Assembly: GCF_014696875.1 (NCBI RefSeq)
Contig: NZ_JACJQV010000089.1
Coordinates: 1 to 64,000, forward strand
From: Microcystis wesenbergii FACHB-1317
Lineage (GTDB): Bacteria; Cyanobacteriota; Cyanobacteriia; Cyanobacteriales; Microcystaceae
Direction: 5' to 3'
DNA: 64,000 nucleotides
Shown: positions 51,989-61,147 of the stretch, piece after piece
Position numbering within the stretch: position 1 is the first letter of the stretch
How the letters are laid out: every line of letters begins with the position of its first letter
The notes under the pieces: model-generated
Told to the model about the DNA's origin: nothing
Databases searched by the model: none
What the model saw: the letters and a program-made list of their open reading frames with translations, nothing else
Position numbers and translations under genes: made by a program

Positions 51989-52780
51989 CTAAACCTCCTT
52001 ATTTGCATAATCACAAATCGATGTAAAAGGACAATAACAACAAGCATAGCCACTTTGGGGCGGGAAAATATGATAAAAATCTTCGGGGTGATCTTTATAT
52101 TTTTGTAGTTGTTGCTGATGTTTTTTAGCTAGGAAAGCTAGTTCGATTCTAACGGCTTCTATTGCCTCGGAAGACAGGGAGATGTTTTCTGAGCTTGTTT
52201 GGGTTTCTAAATTGTAAAAAGAAGCGACAATTTTTTTCTGAGGATAACGGTAACTAGCCGCCAGTAAATAAACATGAGCCTGACGACGATCAAAATTAGA
52301 TTGACCAGTTTTCAAATCTAAAATATGTATGGTGTCATCAGCTTCTCTAAAAATACAATCAAAGGCAGCGGACAAATTAAACCGATAGTTGCCTTGCTCG
52401 ATAACAATAGGTTCTGGATAACCTTCATCGCCTCTAGATAAATTAATAATCTCTTTATTCAATAAAATTGGTTGTTGATAGTAATTGTTTAAAATTACTA
52501 AAACCCTGGCTTGAATTTCTGGAGATTCTTGATTTAATTGCAGGATTTCTGCCACTTGTTCCACCCCATCAGGCCCCGATAATCTCGCCGGCTCTTGATG
52601 AAACTCAAAAACTCCTTTTTGTGACAATTTACCAATTTTTTGCAGCTGATTATCTTCTGATAGTAATCTTTGGACTTCTGGTTCTTTGTTTCGCGCTTTT
52701 TCAAACCCCCGTTTTGTCTGACAATGCCAATTCTCATAGCCAATCGCTGGTTTTAGCGATCGCCAAAGACTATAGCTCAT
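51989..52780 (-). CDS. PD-(D/E)XK nuclease with C-terminal cysteine cluster (Cas4/RecB-like)
   Basis: 263 residues from the ATG at 52780 (a GTG at 52819 is in frame and would add 13). Nuclease core: FNLSAAFDCIFREADDTIHILDLKTGQSNFD, which holds the D...DxK residues, then RRQAHVYLLAASYRY (QxxxY motif). The tail YACCYCPFTSICDYA has Cys-Cys-x-Cys-x5-Cys, like the iron-sulfur cluster of Cas4/AddB-type enzymes. It is directly upstream of the Argonaute gene (3 bp apart), so the two form one operon. It may make or trim the DNA from which guides derive (inference). Confidence 0.88.
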   Translation of the reverse strand: MSYSLWRSLKPAIGYENWHCQTKRGFEKARNKEPEVQRLLSEDNQLQKIGKLSQKGVFEFHQEPARLSGPDGVEQVAEILQLNQESPEIQARVLVILNNYYQQPILLNKEIINLSRGDEGYPEPIVIEQGNYRFNLSAAFDCIFREADDTIHILDLKTGQSNFDRRQAHVYLLAASYRYPQKKIVASFYNLETQTSSENISLSSEAIEAVRIELAFLAKKHQQQLQKYKDHPEDFYHIFPPQSGYACCYCPFTSICDYANKEV

Positions 52781-52875
52781 CGGAGGATACCAAGGCTTTT
52801 TGGGAAACTGGCAGGACACGATTTTTCCCCTCAGTCAGGATAATGCTAGGATGATACGGCAGTGTTGGCTCTGGT

Positions 52876-52937
52876 GTTGACTAAAATAATCAACGCCGAT
52901 GAACTAACTCTAGCCTATGTTGACTGAAATAGTCAAC
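52876..52937. promoter_or_regulatory. Two palindromic operators and promoter between nuclease and XRE genes
   Basis: GTTGACTAAAATAATCAAC (52876-52894) and GTTGACTGAAATAGTCAAC (52919-52937) are two inverted repeats with centres 43 bp apart. The second is perfect (7-bp arms). The TTGACT of the second overlaps a -35 box, and TATAAT follows at 52944-52949 (18-bp spacer), 28 bp before the XRE start. The layout fits autorepression by the XRE protein with joint control of the divergent nuclease-Argonaute operon. Confidence 0.85.
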
Positions 52938-52976
52938 CCTTGATATAATTTTTTTTGAGCGGTTGGGAGAAAAGCA

Positions 52977-53333
52977 GTGTCAGAAACATTTGGACAGGTT
53001 ATCCGCAAAGCTCGTCGAGAGGAGGAATATAGTCAGAGAGAACTAGCTAAGTTGATCGGGGTGGACTATACCTATCTATCGAAGCTAGAAAATGATCATG
53101 CGGGTTATCCTCCTAGTCAGCAGGTTATTGAGTCCTTAGCGACTCATTTAAAATTAAATGCTCAAACCTTAGGAGAATTAGCGGGACGAATTAGTTCAGA
53201 TGATCAAAAAGTCTTCAAAGAGTTAGTTCAAAAATACCAACAAATGCCGATTTTATTGCGTCGCATGAAAGACAATCCTAATTTTGCCAAAAAAATTATT
53301 TCTGAGGCGACAAAATTAGAAACAGAGGAGTAA
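52977..53333 (+). CDS. XRE-family transcriptional regulator
   Basis: 118 residues, starting at a GTG. The helix-turn-helix is in residues about 7-65: FGQVIRKARREEEYSQRELAKLIGVDYTYLSKLEND. The C-terminal half is helical and may dimerise or contact the next protein. The gene lies 6 bp before an ImmA/IrrE-type peptidase, the classic pair in which the peptidase removes the repressor in response to a signal. It probably binds the two palindromes upstream and controls itself and the divergent Argonaute operon. Confidence 0.92.
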   Translation: MSETFGQVIRKARREEEYSQRELAKLIGVDYTYLSKLENDHAGYPPSQQVIESLATHLKLNAQTLGELAGRISSDDQKVFKELVQKYQQMPILLRRMKDNPNFAKKIISEATKLETEE

Positions 53334-53338
53334 ATATC

Positions 53339-54004
53339 TTGGATATTATTAAACCCTATAGTTTTATTCCCAAAGCAGTGATTGAAACTCAGGCAGACAA
53401 TATTCTGAAGAAAGTAAAAGCTAATCGTCGTCGTCCCTTAAAAAATTGCGATCTTGCGGAAGCAGCGGCCGATTATTTTGATTTAGCTATTGAATGGACG
53501 GATATAAAGCCAGATCAAGAGGGAGAAATCGCCGCAATGATTATTCCCACAGAAAAGAAAATTATTCTCAATGAAGATGTAAAATTCTTAAGAGATTCTC
53601 AAAATTCATCCCTGGCAAAAGAAGGGTTTAAAAATTCGAGTTTAGCCCATGAAATTGGTCATTTTGTTCTTCATATTAATCAAACGGCCGTCTCTAACTT
53701 TTTAGATCGAATCAATCAGGGAGATTCCCTAGAGACAATTCAACCTTTTCTGTGTCGGACAGTTGATTCTAGCCAAAGAATTGAATGGCAAGCCCAATAT
53801 TTTGCCAGTTGTTTACTAATGGCGATGAGTGAGTTAGAGAAAGCCATCAAGGGCCGTGACTTGACTAAATGGGGACATTTGTATGCGATCGCCGACGAGT
53901 TGGGAGTAACTATTACTAATCTTAGAAGTCGTTTAGAGAGTCTCCATTGGATTAAAGTCGATAAAAAAGTAATTTATCGGGGCAGTAATTTTCCTAAGAG
54001 ATAG
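53339..54004 (+). CDS. ImmA/IrrE-family metallopeptidase
   Basis: 221 residues from a TTG start with GAGGAG upstream. The zinc motif HEIGH is at residues 104-108 (SSLAHEIGHFVLH), and a downstream glutamate lies in QRIEWQAQYFASCLLM, the usual third ligand region. The N-terminal ADYFDLAIEWTDI is typical of DUF955. Such peptidases cleave or displace partner XRE repressors upon stress or mobile-element signals. Adjacency to the XRE gene, and through the shared operators to the Argonaute genes, suggests signal-dependent induction of the defence locus (inference). Confidence 0.9.
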   Translation: MDIIKPYSFIPKAVIETQADNILKKVKANRRRPLKNCDLAEAAADYFDLAIEWTDIKPDQEGEIAAMIIPTEKKIILNEDVKFLRDSQNSSLAKEGFKNSSLAHEIGHFVLHINQTAVSNFLDRINQGDSLETIQPFLCRTVDSSQRIEWQAQYFASCLLMAMSELEKAIKGRDLTKWGHLYAIADELGVTITNLRSRLESLHWIKVDKKVIYRGSNFPKR

Positions 54005-54044
54005 CTTAAATGTTCCGAGGGAGATTTTGCCCGTCTCGAGCGAC

Positions 54045-55040
54045 TTATTTACTCATAATTTCGGCAGGTTGTGAGTTAGGAATCGGTTCAAAGTTGTGGT
54101 CGTCAGCCAGATATTCGGGATAGGTGGAGAATTGGGGTAGTATTTCTAGGGTAAAAGCTTCGGCAGCTTTTGAGCGGTAACGATTCGGGTTAATAATTAC
54201 CGATAAAGTGCGCCTCACTTCCACATCTTTAATTCTGGTCGCATGGATAACTCCCATTTGTAGTTCTTTTTCGATTGCTGTCACCGAGACAAAAGCCGCC
54301 CCCAAACCGGATTGTACGGCATTTTTAATCGCCTCGATCGAGTTAAGTTCCATCTCCACTTTTAAGCGTTTGGTATCGATCTCGCAACGGGTTAAAACCT
54401 TGTCGATGACTTTGCGAATCGTCGATTGGGAATCGAGGGTGATAAATTTTAGTCGATATAAATCCTCTTTTTGAATCATTTCTACCTTAGACAGAGGATG
54501 AAAAATCGGCAGGACTAAAGCCAGTTCATCTTCTGCGTAGGGGATAATCCGCAGGGTTTCTTGTAATTCGGCAGGAACTTCCCCCCCGATAATGGCTAAA
54601 TCCACTTGACCGTTAGCAACGCTCCAAGAGGTGCGACGGGTGGAATGAACTTGTAGCTGTACGGATACTTCTGGGTATTTTTGCCGAAAAAGCCCGATCA
54701 TGCGGGGAAGAAGATAGGTTCCCGTGGTTTGGGAAGCACCGATGATTAGGGTTCCCCCTTGCAGATTTTGTAGATCTTCGATCGCCCGACAGGTTTCTTG
54801 ACAGAGAGTGATAATTTTTTCGCCGTAGCTTAAGAGTAGGTGTCCCGCTTCTGTTAATTGGGCTTTCCGACCGCCCCGGTCAAATAACGGCACATTTAGC
54901 TGTTTTTCGAGGTTTTGTACCTGAAGACTGACCGCCGGTTGGGAGACATACAGGGTATCTGCCGCCCGTTTAAAGCTTCCTTCGGCAGCGATCGCTTTGA
55001 TAATTCTCAGTTGGTCTAGGGTGAAAGGAATGTCGGTCAT
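54045..55040 (-). CDS. rbcR: LysR-type regulator, RbcR/Ycf30 type
   Basis: 331 residues. The N-terminal winged helix ([40 protein letters not shown]) is followed by the LysR effector domain ([35 protein letters not shown]). This agrees closely with the cyanobacterial and plastid RbcR/Ycf30 family that activates rubisco and carbon-assimilation genes according to metabolite levels. The frame is open to 55133, but the ATG at 55040 gives the conserved [11 protein letters not shown] start. It stands alone. The gene is far from rbcLS here, as in most cyanobacteria. Confidence 0.93.
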   Translation of the reverse strand: MTDIPFTLDQLRIIKAIAAEGSFKRAADTLYVSQPAVSLQVQNLEKQLNVPLFDRGGRKAQLTEAGHLLLSYGEKIITLCQETCRAIEDLQNLQGGTLIIGASQTTGTYLLPRMIGLFRQKYPEVSVQLQVHSTRRTSWSVANGQVDLAIIGGEVPAELQETLRIIPYAEDELALVLPIFHPLSKVEMIQKEDLYRLKFITLDSQSTIRKVIDKVLTRCEIDTKRLKVEMELNSIEAIKNAVQSGLGAAFVSVTAIEKELQMGVIHATRIKDVEVRRTLSVIINPNRYRSKAAEAFTLEILPQFSTYPEYLADDHNFEPIPNSQPAEIMSK

Positions 55041-55798
55041 AGAAAGCCTCAAAAACAGCGACAGGAGAAGGGGATGACAATAGCGACAAATCTTAAGCCA
55101 GTGCCGATCAATACACTGAATTGACAGTACCACACCACGGGGATCAATGCTTTAGGTAGTTCCAGTTATCAGTTATCAGTTACCAGTTATCAGTTACCAG
55201 TTATCAGTAAACCTCTTGCATAAGTAGGTGGGTGGAATTAAATATAAGATGAACGTAGGTTGGGTTGAAGCATGAAACCCAACGCCCGATTATGTTACGC
55301 TACCGCTAACCCATCCTACAAATAATTGTGCCTCCCTACTTAATTAATTAATTTTTCATGGTTCAAAAACGGCAAAAATAAGGATTAAATGGCATAAAAT
55401 CTGTAAATAGAGCATTTAATTGATTAATGCTCATTTTTAATTCTCCTGACTACTGGCTACTGGCTACTGACTCCTAACCCTAACAACGATTTTTGATTTC
55501 TGCAAGAGGTCTAGTTATCAGATGTGAGTTTTCAGTTCACTGATTACTGTTTACTGTTTACTGATCACTGAAAAAAGCTTCTCCCTACACCCCACACCCC
55601 ACACCCCACACCCTACACCCCACACCCCACACCCGATGCCGTGTACCACTTAATCCTTCTTAACCAAGAATCTTAATGATATTTTAAGATTTTTTAACAA
55701 ACCGCCCTTAGCCGAGATGAACGTATATTCTATAGGGGAGCGAGTATAGATTCCTATTCCCGTTCGATCGCCCGCTAATTCTCTGGAGATCAGCACCC
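55041..55798. other. Repeat-rich intergenic region
   Basis: No gene is supported in 758 bp. It holds ATCAGTTATCAGTTACCAGTT runs (55165-55208), a GTAGGTTGGGTT...AACCCAAC hairpin repeat (about 55255-55295), the CTGTTTACTGATCACTG repeats (55515-55570; compare 330-390 and 3980-4115) and a CACACCC/CTACACCC heptamer array (55585-55635). The right end (from about 55700) should contain the promoter of the next small membrane gene, but I see no convincing box. Confidence 0.65.
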
Positions 55799-56083
55799 AT
55801 GCTTACTTTGCTCCGTTCCCTGCTATTTTCCACCCTATTAAGTTTTGTTGCCCCCGTCCTCTTGGTAGGTTCTATTTTAACGGCTTTATTGGCCACCAGT
55901 CACGTCCCTGGCTTTACTTGGGTTTCTCAGACCGTTTTTAGCCAAATCCTGCAATTTTTAACCATTTTCGGCGACGGTTATCCCCTACAAGGAATGTTAA
56001 CCATCGCTGTCACCTTTGCTTTTGTTGGCAGTTTATTCGATTTATTTAACTTTTATGTCTATCAAACTAATCGGGGACAGTAA
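55799..56083 (+). CDS. Small conserved cyanobacterial membrane protein
   Basis: 94 residues. Two hydrophobic stretches (LLFSTLLSFVAPVLLVGSILTALLA near 8-32, and LQGMLTIAVTFAFVGSLFDLFNFY near 64-87) flank a loop PGFTWVSQTVFSQILQFLTIFGDG. It is a small integral membrane protein of unknown function. The gene is preceded by CTGGAGATC as a weak SD and lies 63 bp before an M48 peptidase in the same direction. The composition is like the core genes, so it is probably conserved and native. Confidence 0.75.
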   Translation: MLTLLRSLLFSTLLSFVAPVLLVGSILTALLATSHVPGFTWVSQTVFSQILQFLTIFGDGYPLQGMLTIAVTFAFVGSLFDLFNFYVYQTNRGQ

Positions 56084-56146
56084 CAGGCAAAGGGTGATGT
56101 TGACTGTCTAGAATGGGAATGAGGTTTTTATGCGATCAAATCGTCT

Positions 56147-56980
56147 ATGCGCCCTATTTTCTGCCGTTTTTGGCTACTAACAATAATTTCTCTGCTGTTC
56201 ACCCTCAGTATCGGGATTGTCAATCCCCAACCTAGTTTCGCGCGCTCGTGGATGGATTTACTTTTTCGCGGTGTGCAAGTTATTCAACTCGCCACTATTT
56301 CTCCTCAGCAGGAAGTCGCCCTCGGTAAGCAGATTAATCAGGGTTTATTAGAATCAGGTAAGATACAACTGTCCAAAGATGCCAGAATTAACCAATATGT
56401 CCAAGAAATCGGGCAGCGATTAGCGGCAACAAGCGATCGCCCTGACCTTCCCTACACTTTTCAAGTGGTGCGCGACAATAGTATTAACGCCTTCGCAACT
56501 ATGGGCGGATTTGTCTATTTACACACGGGATTGATTAAAACTGCTGATAATGAGGCGGAATTAGCCAGCGTGATTGCCCATGAAATCGGCCATATCGTCG
56601 GTCGTCATTCTATCACCCAATTACGCAATACTGCCCTCGCCCAAGGACTTCTCAGCGCGGCGGGATTAGACACAAAAACTTGGGTACAATTGGGGGTCAA
56701 TCTCGCCTATAATCTGCCCAATAGTCGCAAGGATGAATTAGAAGCGGACCGACTGGGTTTAAACAATCTAGCTGAGGCCGGTTATGCAGCCACGGCGATG
56801 ATCTCCTTTATGGGAAAATTAGCACAACAGGGGGGTTCTATCCCCGCAATTCTCAGCACCCATCCGGCTACCAGCGATCGCATTTTGGCACTGCAAAAAC
56901 AGCTTAATTCGGTTAATAACAAGCAGAATCAAGGTTTAGACGAGAATTATTACCAATTGCAGATACGTTCTCTCCAGTAA
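56147..56980 (+). CDS. M48-family zinc metallopeptidase (periplasmic)
   Basis: 277 residues with a signal peptide (MRPIFCRFWLLTIISLLFTLSIGIVNPQPSFA-like, cleaved near residue 32). The zinc motif HEIGH is at 145-149 (IAHEIGHIVGRHS), with the third ligand Glu197 in KDELEADRLG. NAFATMGGFVYLHTGLI is the substrate-strand segment of the BepA/Loi-type M48 group. It should work in the periplasm or lumen as a quality-control protease for envelope proteins. The length and start (ATG at 56147) fit the family. Possibly co-transcribed with the small membrane protein upstream. Confidence 0.92.
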   Translation: MRPIFCRFWLLTIISLLFTLSIGIVNPQPSFARSWMDLLFRGVQVIQLATISPQQEVALGKQINQGLLESGKIQLSKDARINQYVQEIGQRLAATSDRPDLPYTFQVVRDNSINAFATMGGFVYLHTGLIKTADNEAELASVIAHEIGHIVGRHSITQLRNTALAQGLLSAAGLDTKTWVQLGVNLAYNLPNSRKDELEADRLGLNNLAEAGYAATAMISFMGKLAQQGGSIPAILSTHPATSDRILALQKQLNSVNNKQNQGLDENYYQLQIRSLQ

Positions 56981-57051
56981 TCTAGAGATAAAATTATTGT
57001 ACTATCAACGGAGATCGCTTAAGAAAACTTACTCCCAGGGATTTTACCAAA

Positions 57052-57426
57052 ATGTCTAACGAAACCGTTACTTATAGTCTTGAATCCGTCCTCAAGGAAA
57101 TCAAAGACAGCATCAAGGAAGTTAACCAAAAAATCGATACCTTGCAACAAGATGTTAACCAGAAATTTGACAGCCTACAGAAGGATGTTAACCAGAAATT
57201 TGATAGCCTACAGAAGGATTTTAACCAGAAATTTGAGAAAATCGACGAACGGCTAACAAAGCTAGAGGTAGGACAAGCAAAACTAACTGAGAAAGTCGAT
57301 GGGATGGATAGAAGACTAGAAAAGCTGAAAGGAACCCAAAAAAATCAAGTTTGGACGTTAATTATTCTTTTAGGAGGGGCCATCGGCACGGCAGCGTGGC
57401 GCTCTTTCTTTTCTGGTAATCCTTAG
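57052..57426 (+). CDS. Tandem coiled-coil membrane protein, copy 1
   Basis: 124 residues. A short conserved head (MSNETVTYSLESVLKEIKDSI) is followed by a coiled coil made of 11-residue repeats (DVNQKFDSLQK), then KIDERLTKLEVGQAKLTEKVDGMDRRLEKL and one C-terminal membrane segment (VWTLIILLGGAIGTAAWRSFF). Tail-anchored type, probably cytoplasmic coil. Three 11-mer-type repeats lie before the FEKIDERL part. It is the first of four near-identical genes. Function unknown. It resembles XhlA-like or DUF-type coiled-coil membrane proteins of cyanobacteria only in form. Confidence 0.85.
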   Translation: MSNETVTYSLESVLKEIKDSIKEVNQKIDTLQQDVNQKFDSLQKDVNQKFDSLQKDFNQKFEKIDERLTKLEVGQAKLTEKVDGMDRRLEKLKGTQKNQVWTLIILLGGAIGTAAWRSFFSGNP

Positions 57427-57535
57427 AAATATTGCCATAATACTAAATCCTAGGCAATAAATAATCAGTTTTTAATAACCAGATTTAGGATTAAAATAAA
57501 ATTATTGTACTATCATTACTCCGGATTTTACCAAA

Positions 57536-57877
57536 ATGTCTAACGAAACCGTTACTTATAGTCTTGAATCCGTCCTCAAGGAAATCAAAGACAGCATCAA
57601 GGAAGTTAACCAAAAAATCGATACCTTGCAACAGGATATTAACCAGAAATTTGATAGCCTACAGAAGGATCTTAACCAGAAATTTGAGAAAATCGACGAA
57701 CGGCTAACTAAGCTAGAGGTAGGACAAGCAAAACTAACTGAGAAAGTCGATGGGATGGATAGAAGACTAGAAAAGGTGGAAGGAACCCAAAAAAATCAAG
57801 TTTGGACGTTAATTATCCTTTTAGGAGGAGCGATCGGAACAGCAGCGTGGCGATCCTTTTTTTCTGGTAATCCTTAG
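57536..57877 (+). CDS. Tandem coiled-coil membrane protein, copy 2
   Basis: 113 residues. It is identical in head and tail to the other copies but has one 11-residue repeat less than copies 1 and 3 (33 bp shorter), and LEKVEGTQ in place of LEKLKGTQ of copy 1. It is separated from copy 1 by 109 bp that are themselves repeated between the later copies. The difference in coil length is the main change within the family. Confidence 0.85.
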   Translation: MSNETVTYSLESVLKEIKDSIKEVNQKIDTLQQDINQKFDSLQKDLNQKFEKIDERLTKLEVGQAKLTEKVDGMDRRLEKVEGTQKNQVWTLIILLGGAIGTAAWRSFFSGNP

Positions 57878-57989
57878 AAATATTACCATAATACTAAATT
57901 CTAGGCAATAGGTAATCAGTTTTTAATAACCAGATTTAGGATTATAATAAAATTATTATACTATCATTACTCCCAGGGATGTTACCACA

Positions 57990-58364
57990 ATGTCTAACGA
58001 AACCGTTACTTATAGTCTTGAATCTGTCCTCAAGGAAATCAAAGACAGCATCAAGGAAGTTAACCAAAAAATCGACACCTTTCAACAAGATGTTAACCAG
58101 AAATTTGATAGCCTACAAAAGGATGTTAACCAGAAATTTGATAGCCTACAGAAGGATTTTAACCAGAAATTTGAGAAAATCGACGAACGGCTAACTAAGC
58201 TAGAGGTAGGACAAGCAAAACTAACTGAGAAAGTCGATGGGATGGATAGAAGACTAGAAAAGGTGGAAGGAACCCAAAAAAATCAAGTTTGGACGTTAAT
58301 TATCCTTTTAGGAGGAGCGATCGGAACAGCAGCGTGGCGATCCTTTTTTTCTGGTAATCCTTAG
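57990..58364 (+). CDS. Tandem coiled-coil membrane protein, copy 3
   Basis: 124 residues, with the same coil length as copy 1 but DTFQQDVNQK in place of DTLQQDVNQK and the LEKVEGTQ tail of copies 2 and 4. Its upstream spacer (AATAAAATTATTATACTATC, CTCCCAGG...) is nearly identical to that of copy 4, so copies 3 and 4 are the most recent duplicates. Confidence 0.85.
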   Translation: MSNETVTYSLESVLKEIKDSIKEVNQKIDTFQQDVNQKFDSLQKDVNQKFDSLQKDFNQKFEKIDERLTKLEVGQAKLTEKVDGMDRRLEKVEGTQKNQVWTLIILLGGAIGTAAWRSFFSGNP

Positions 58365-58476
58365 AAATATTACCATAATACTAAATTCTAGGCAATAGGT
58401 AATCAGTTTTTAATAACCAGATTTAGGATTATAATAAAATTATTATACTATCATTACTCCCAGGTATGTTACCACA

Positions 58477-58917
58477 ATGTCTAACGAAACCGTTACTTAT
58501 AGTCTTGAATCTGTCCTCAAGGAAATTAAAGACAGCATCAAGGAGGTTAACCAAAAAATCGACACCTTTCAACAGGATGTTAACCAGAAATTTGATAGCC
58601 TACAGAAGGATTTTAACCAGAAATTTGACAGCCTACAAAAGGATGTTAACCAAAAAATCGATACCTTGCAACAAGATGTTAACCAGAAATTTGATAGCCT
58701 CCAGAAGGATTTTAACCAGAAATTTGAGAAAATCGACGAACGGCTAACTAAGCTAGAGGTAGGACAAGCAAAACTAACTGAGAAAGTCGATGGGATGGAT
58801 AGAAGACTAGAAAAGGTGGAAGGAACCCAAAAAAATCAAGTTTGGACGTTAATTATCCTTTTAGGAGGAGCGATCGGAACAGCAGCGTGGCGCTCTTTCT
58901 TTTCTGGCAATCCTTAG
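58477..58917 (+). CDS. Tandem coiled-coil membrane protein, copy 4
   Basis: 146 residues, the longest form, with two more 11-residue repeats than copies 1 and 3 (66 bp). An internal QKIDTLQQD segment recurs within the coil, showing that the extra part arose by copying a piece of the coil itself. The head, heptad region and membrane segment match the other copies. Its end faces the 3' end of the second STAND gene. Confidence 0.85.
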   Translation: MSNETVTYSLESVLKEIKDSIKEVNQKIDTFQQDVNQKFDSLQKDFNQKFDSLQKDVNQKIDTLQQDVNQKFDSLQKDFNQKFEKIDERLTKLEVGQAKLTEKVDGMDRRLEKVEGTQKNQVWTLIILLGGAIGTAAWRSFFSGNP

Positions 58918-59020
58918 AAATATTACTATAATTTCTCACTTTAGGGTAGTTATGAGGGGAAATTAGCAGATGTCAAACTCAGGTTAAAAATAAGGGATAT
59001 CTAACCCATCCTACCCCTAA

Positions 59021-61147
59021 TTATGCTTTCCTCAACCATCTTTTTAACAATCGCCACAATGCCACGATAATCCCCCCAATTAAAACGAAAGGAAACATAA
59101 CCACCCCCAGAAAGAAAGCAACGATTAAGGGATATTTTTGGGTTTCTAATTGCCGAATTGCCTGATCGCACTTTTGAACATATCCTGCTAACCCCAATGC
59201 TTGATATAATTCCCGCGACTGAAGATATGCTTCTTTCGCTTCCGATATACGCTTGAGTTTATAGTAGGTAAGTCCCAGATTAAACCAAGCATTCGCTTCA
59301 CCCCCCCGATCACCGATTTCCCGAAGGATTGCTAAGGACTGTTGATAAAACTCGATCGCTTTTTGGTATTCTCCTAGGGAATAGTAAACAGCGCCTAAAT
59401 TACCGTAGGAATCCGCTTCACCTTCCCGATCACCGATTTCCCGTTTGATTGCTAAGGACTGTTGATGAAACTCGATCGCTTTTTGGTATTCTCCTAGGGA
59501 TTGGTAAACATTGCCTAAATTATTGTAGGATGCCGCTTCACCCCACCGATCACCGATTTCCCGTTTGATTGCTAAGGACTGTTGATGAAACTCGATCGCT
59601 TTTTGGTATTCTCCCAGGGAATCGTAAACATTACCTAAACCCATGTAGGATTTCGCTTCACCCCCCCGATCACCGATTTCCCGTGTGATTGCTAAGGACT
59701 GTTGATAAAACTCGATCGCTTTTTGGTATTCTCCTAGGGAATAGTAAACATTGCCTAAACTGCTGAGGGATGCGGCATAATTCCAGTTGGTTTGCTCCTC
59801 CTGTTGTTGGTAAACAGTGACTAATTCAAGGTAATAATCCGCTAGGGTTTGATAATACCCCCCCAGGGTGAGAAAATCATAGATAGCACGGAGAATATCA
59901 AAAGCAGAATCATAGACTTTTAGCTGACTCCAATGATAAAAAATTTCTAAATATTCTGTTACGTCTTTTAGGGTTTGCCAAGGTTTTGTTTTTATAGTTG
60001 AAAGATAATAGGCGATCGCTTTTTGGTGTAATTCCCTTTGATCGCCGGCTTTGTATTGTGCATATTCCCAAACTAAAGGCTGAAAACTAAAAATTCGCTG
60101 GCGATTTTCCTCTTTTTCTTCTAATAATGATCGTCGCTGCAATTCTCGCAGATCTGCCGTGATCTCGGACAGTTCGATCTCCGGGTAATTATCCATCACT
60201 GCTTTGGCTGCTGGAGAATCAAATTCACGGCGATAAATGCTGGTTTTAGTGAATAATTCCTGCTGTCTTTGGCTAAGTCGCTGAAAACTAGCATCTAAAA
60301 CCAAAGCAATTCCCACTGTCTCTTGACGATGACTCCCCACCACCTGCGGATCGCTCAAAAGTTGCGATAAATTTCCTAATCCTAAATCCGCTAACCTTTC
60401 TAAACTGGGGTTTTGCGGAAATTCTGCTAGGAGTAAATCCGCCACCAATCGCAGGAGTAATGGATGACCATCCACCCGTCGAGAAAAGTTCTCTAAATCC
60501 CCTGTTATTTGCGATTCCGCTAACAATTGCGCCCCTTCAGGTGGTTTCAAACCTTTTAGCTCAATCCAACGGTTAAAACCCTTAGTTTTTGGCTTTTCTC
60601 TGGTGGTGACTATAATTTTGCTGGTGTCACCTTTTTCTATCCAAGCAGTGAAAAACTGCTGATAAAATTCATTATTCCAAGAACCATCTTCCCCTAATAA
60701 ACTCTCTAGATTATCGATAATAATTAGGTGGCGATGGCGTTGCAGTTGTCTGATTAAAGCTTCCTGTAAATCTATTTCTTCTTTGGGGACGGGATAACCA
60801 AAGTCCGTCAGGAATTGGCGAGCTAAACCACTAAATCTCCCCAGATTTCCCGCTTCCCACCAAAAGCGTTTTGGGAATAAATCTTCATCGTCCCCTAGGG
60901 AAGGATCGAGGGGAATTTCCTCCTCAAAAATTTTACTGGCTAGGGTAGATTTTCCAATCCCTCCAACTCCTTTGATGCCAATCATCGCAACATTTGGATC
61001 AGTAAACCACTGCTTAATTTGGGTGATTTCCTCCTTCCTTCCCTGCCAATAGGCGAGACGTTTTCGAGCATTTCCTCCCTTGAAAGTACTCCTTTGACTA
61101 CTGCGATTATTTTCTATTGCGTCTGCTTTTGCGTGCAGATCCGCCAG
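59021..61147 (-). CDS. STAND ATPase with NB-ARC domain, TPRs and C-terminal membrane helix (locus 2)
   Basis: The frame has 709 codons. Linker KRLAYWQGRKEEITQIKQWF leads to Walker A GVGGIGKSTLA, then LIIIDNLESLL (Walker B), VTTREKPKTKG and GHPLLLRLVADLL. About five 40-residue TPRs follow (consensus SLGEYQKAIEFHQQSLAIKREIGDR). The C-terminus YPLIVAFFLGVVMFPFVLIGGIIVALW is a membrane anchor with a basic tail. An ATG exists only at 60985, next to the Walker A loop. The frame is open to 61147, just past the TGA of the upstream gene and in the same frame. 60986-61147 has no ATG, GTG or TTG. As in locus 1, ATGACTGG spans the junction. Possible membrane-linked defence sensor (inference). Confidence 0.88.
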   Translation of the reverse strand: MADLHAKADAIENNRSSQRSTFKGGNARKRLAYWQGRKEEITQIKQWFTDPNVAMIGIKGVGGIGKSTLASKIFEEEIPLDPSLGDDEDLFPKRFWWEAGNLGRFSGLARQFLTDFGYPVPKEEIDLQEALIRQLQRHRHLIIIDNLESLLGEDGSWNNEFYQQFFTAWIEKGDTSKIIVTTREKPKTKGFNRWIELKGLKPPEGAQLLAESQITGDLENFSRRVDGHPLLLRLVADLLLAEFPQNPSLERLADLGLGNLSQLLSDPQVVGSHRQETVGIALVLDASFQRLSQRQQELFTKTSIYRREFDSPAAKAVMDNYPEIELSEITADLRELQRRSLLEEKEENRQRIFSFQPLVWEYAQYKAGDQRELHQKAIAYYLSTIKTKPWQTLKDVTEYLEIFYHWSQLKVYDSAFDILRAIYDFLTLGGYYQTLADYYLELVTVYQQQEEQTNWNYAASLSSLGNVYYSLGEYQKAIEFYQQSLAITREIGDRGGEAKSYMGLGNVYDSLGEYQKAIEFHQQSLAIKREIGDRWGEAASYNNLGNVYQSLGEYQKAIEFHQQSLAIKREIGDREGEADSYGNLGAVYYSLGEYQKAIEFYQQSLAILREIGDRGGEANAWFNLGLTYYKLKRISEAKEAYLQSRELYQALGLAGYVQKCDQAIRQLETQKYPLIVAFFLGVVMFPFVLIGGIIVALWRLLKRWLRKA
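59270..59775 (-). repeat. 120-bp tandem repeats encoding TPRs
   Basis: Four near-identical 120-bp units (each with CTAAGGACTGTTGAT and CTCGATCGCTTTTTGGTATT on the + strand), inside the STAND gene. Copies differ mainly in codons for residues on the exposed turn (YMGLGNVYDS, YNNLGNVYQS, YGNLGAVYYS), as expected under recombination with surface diversification. Confidence 0.9.
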
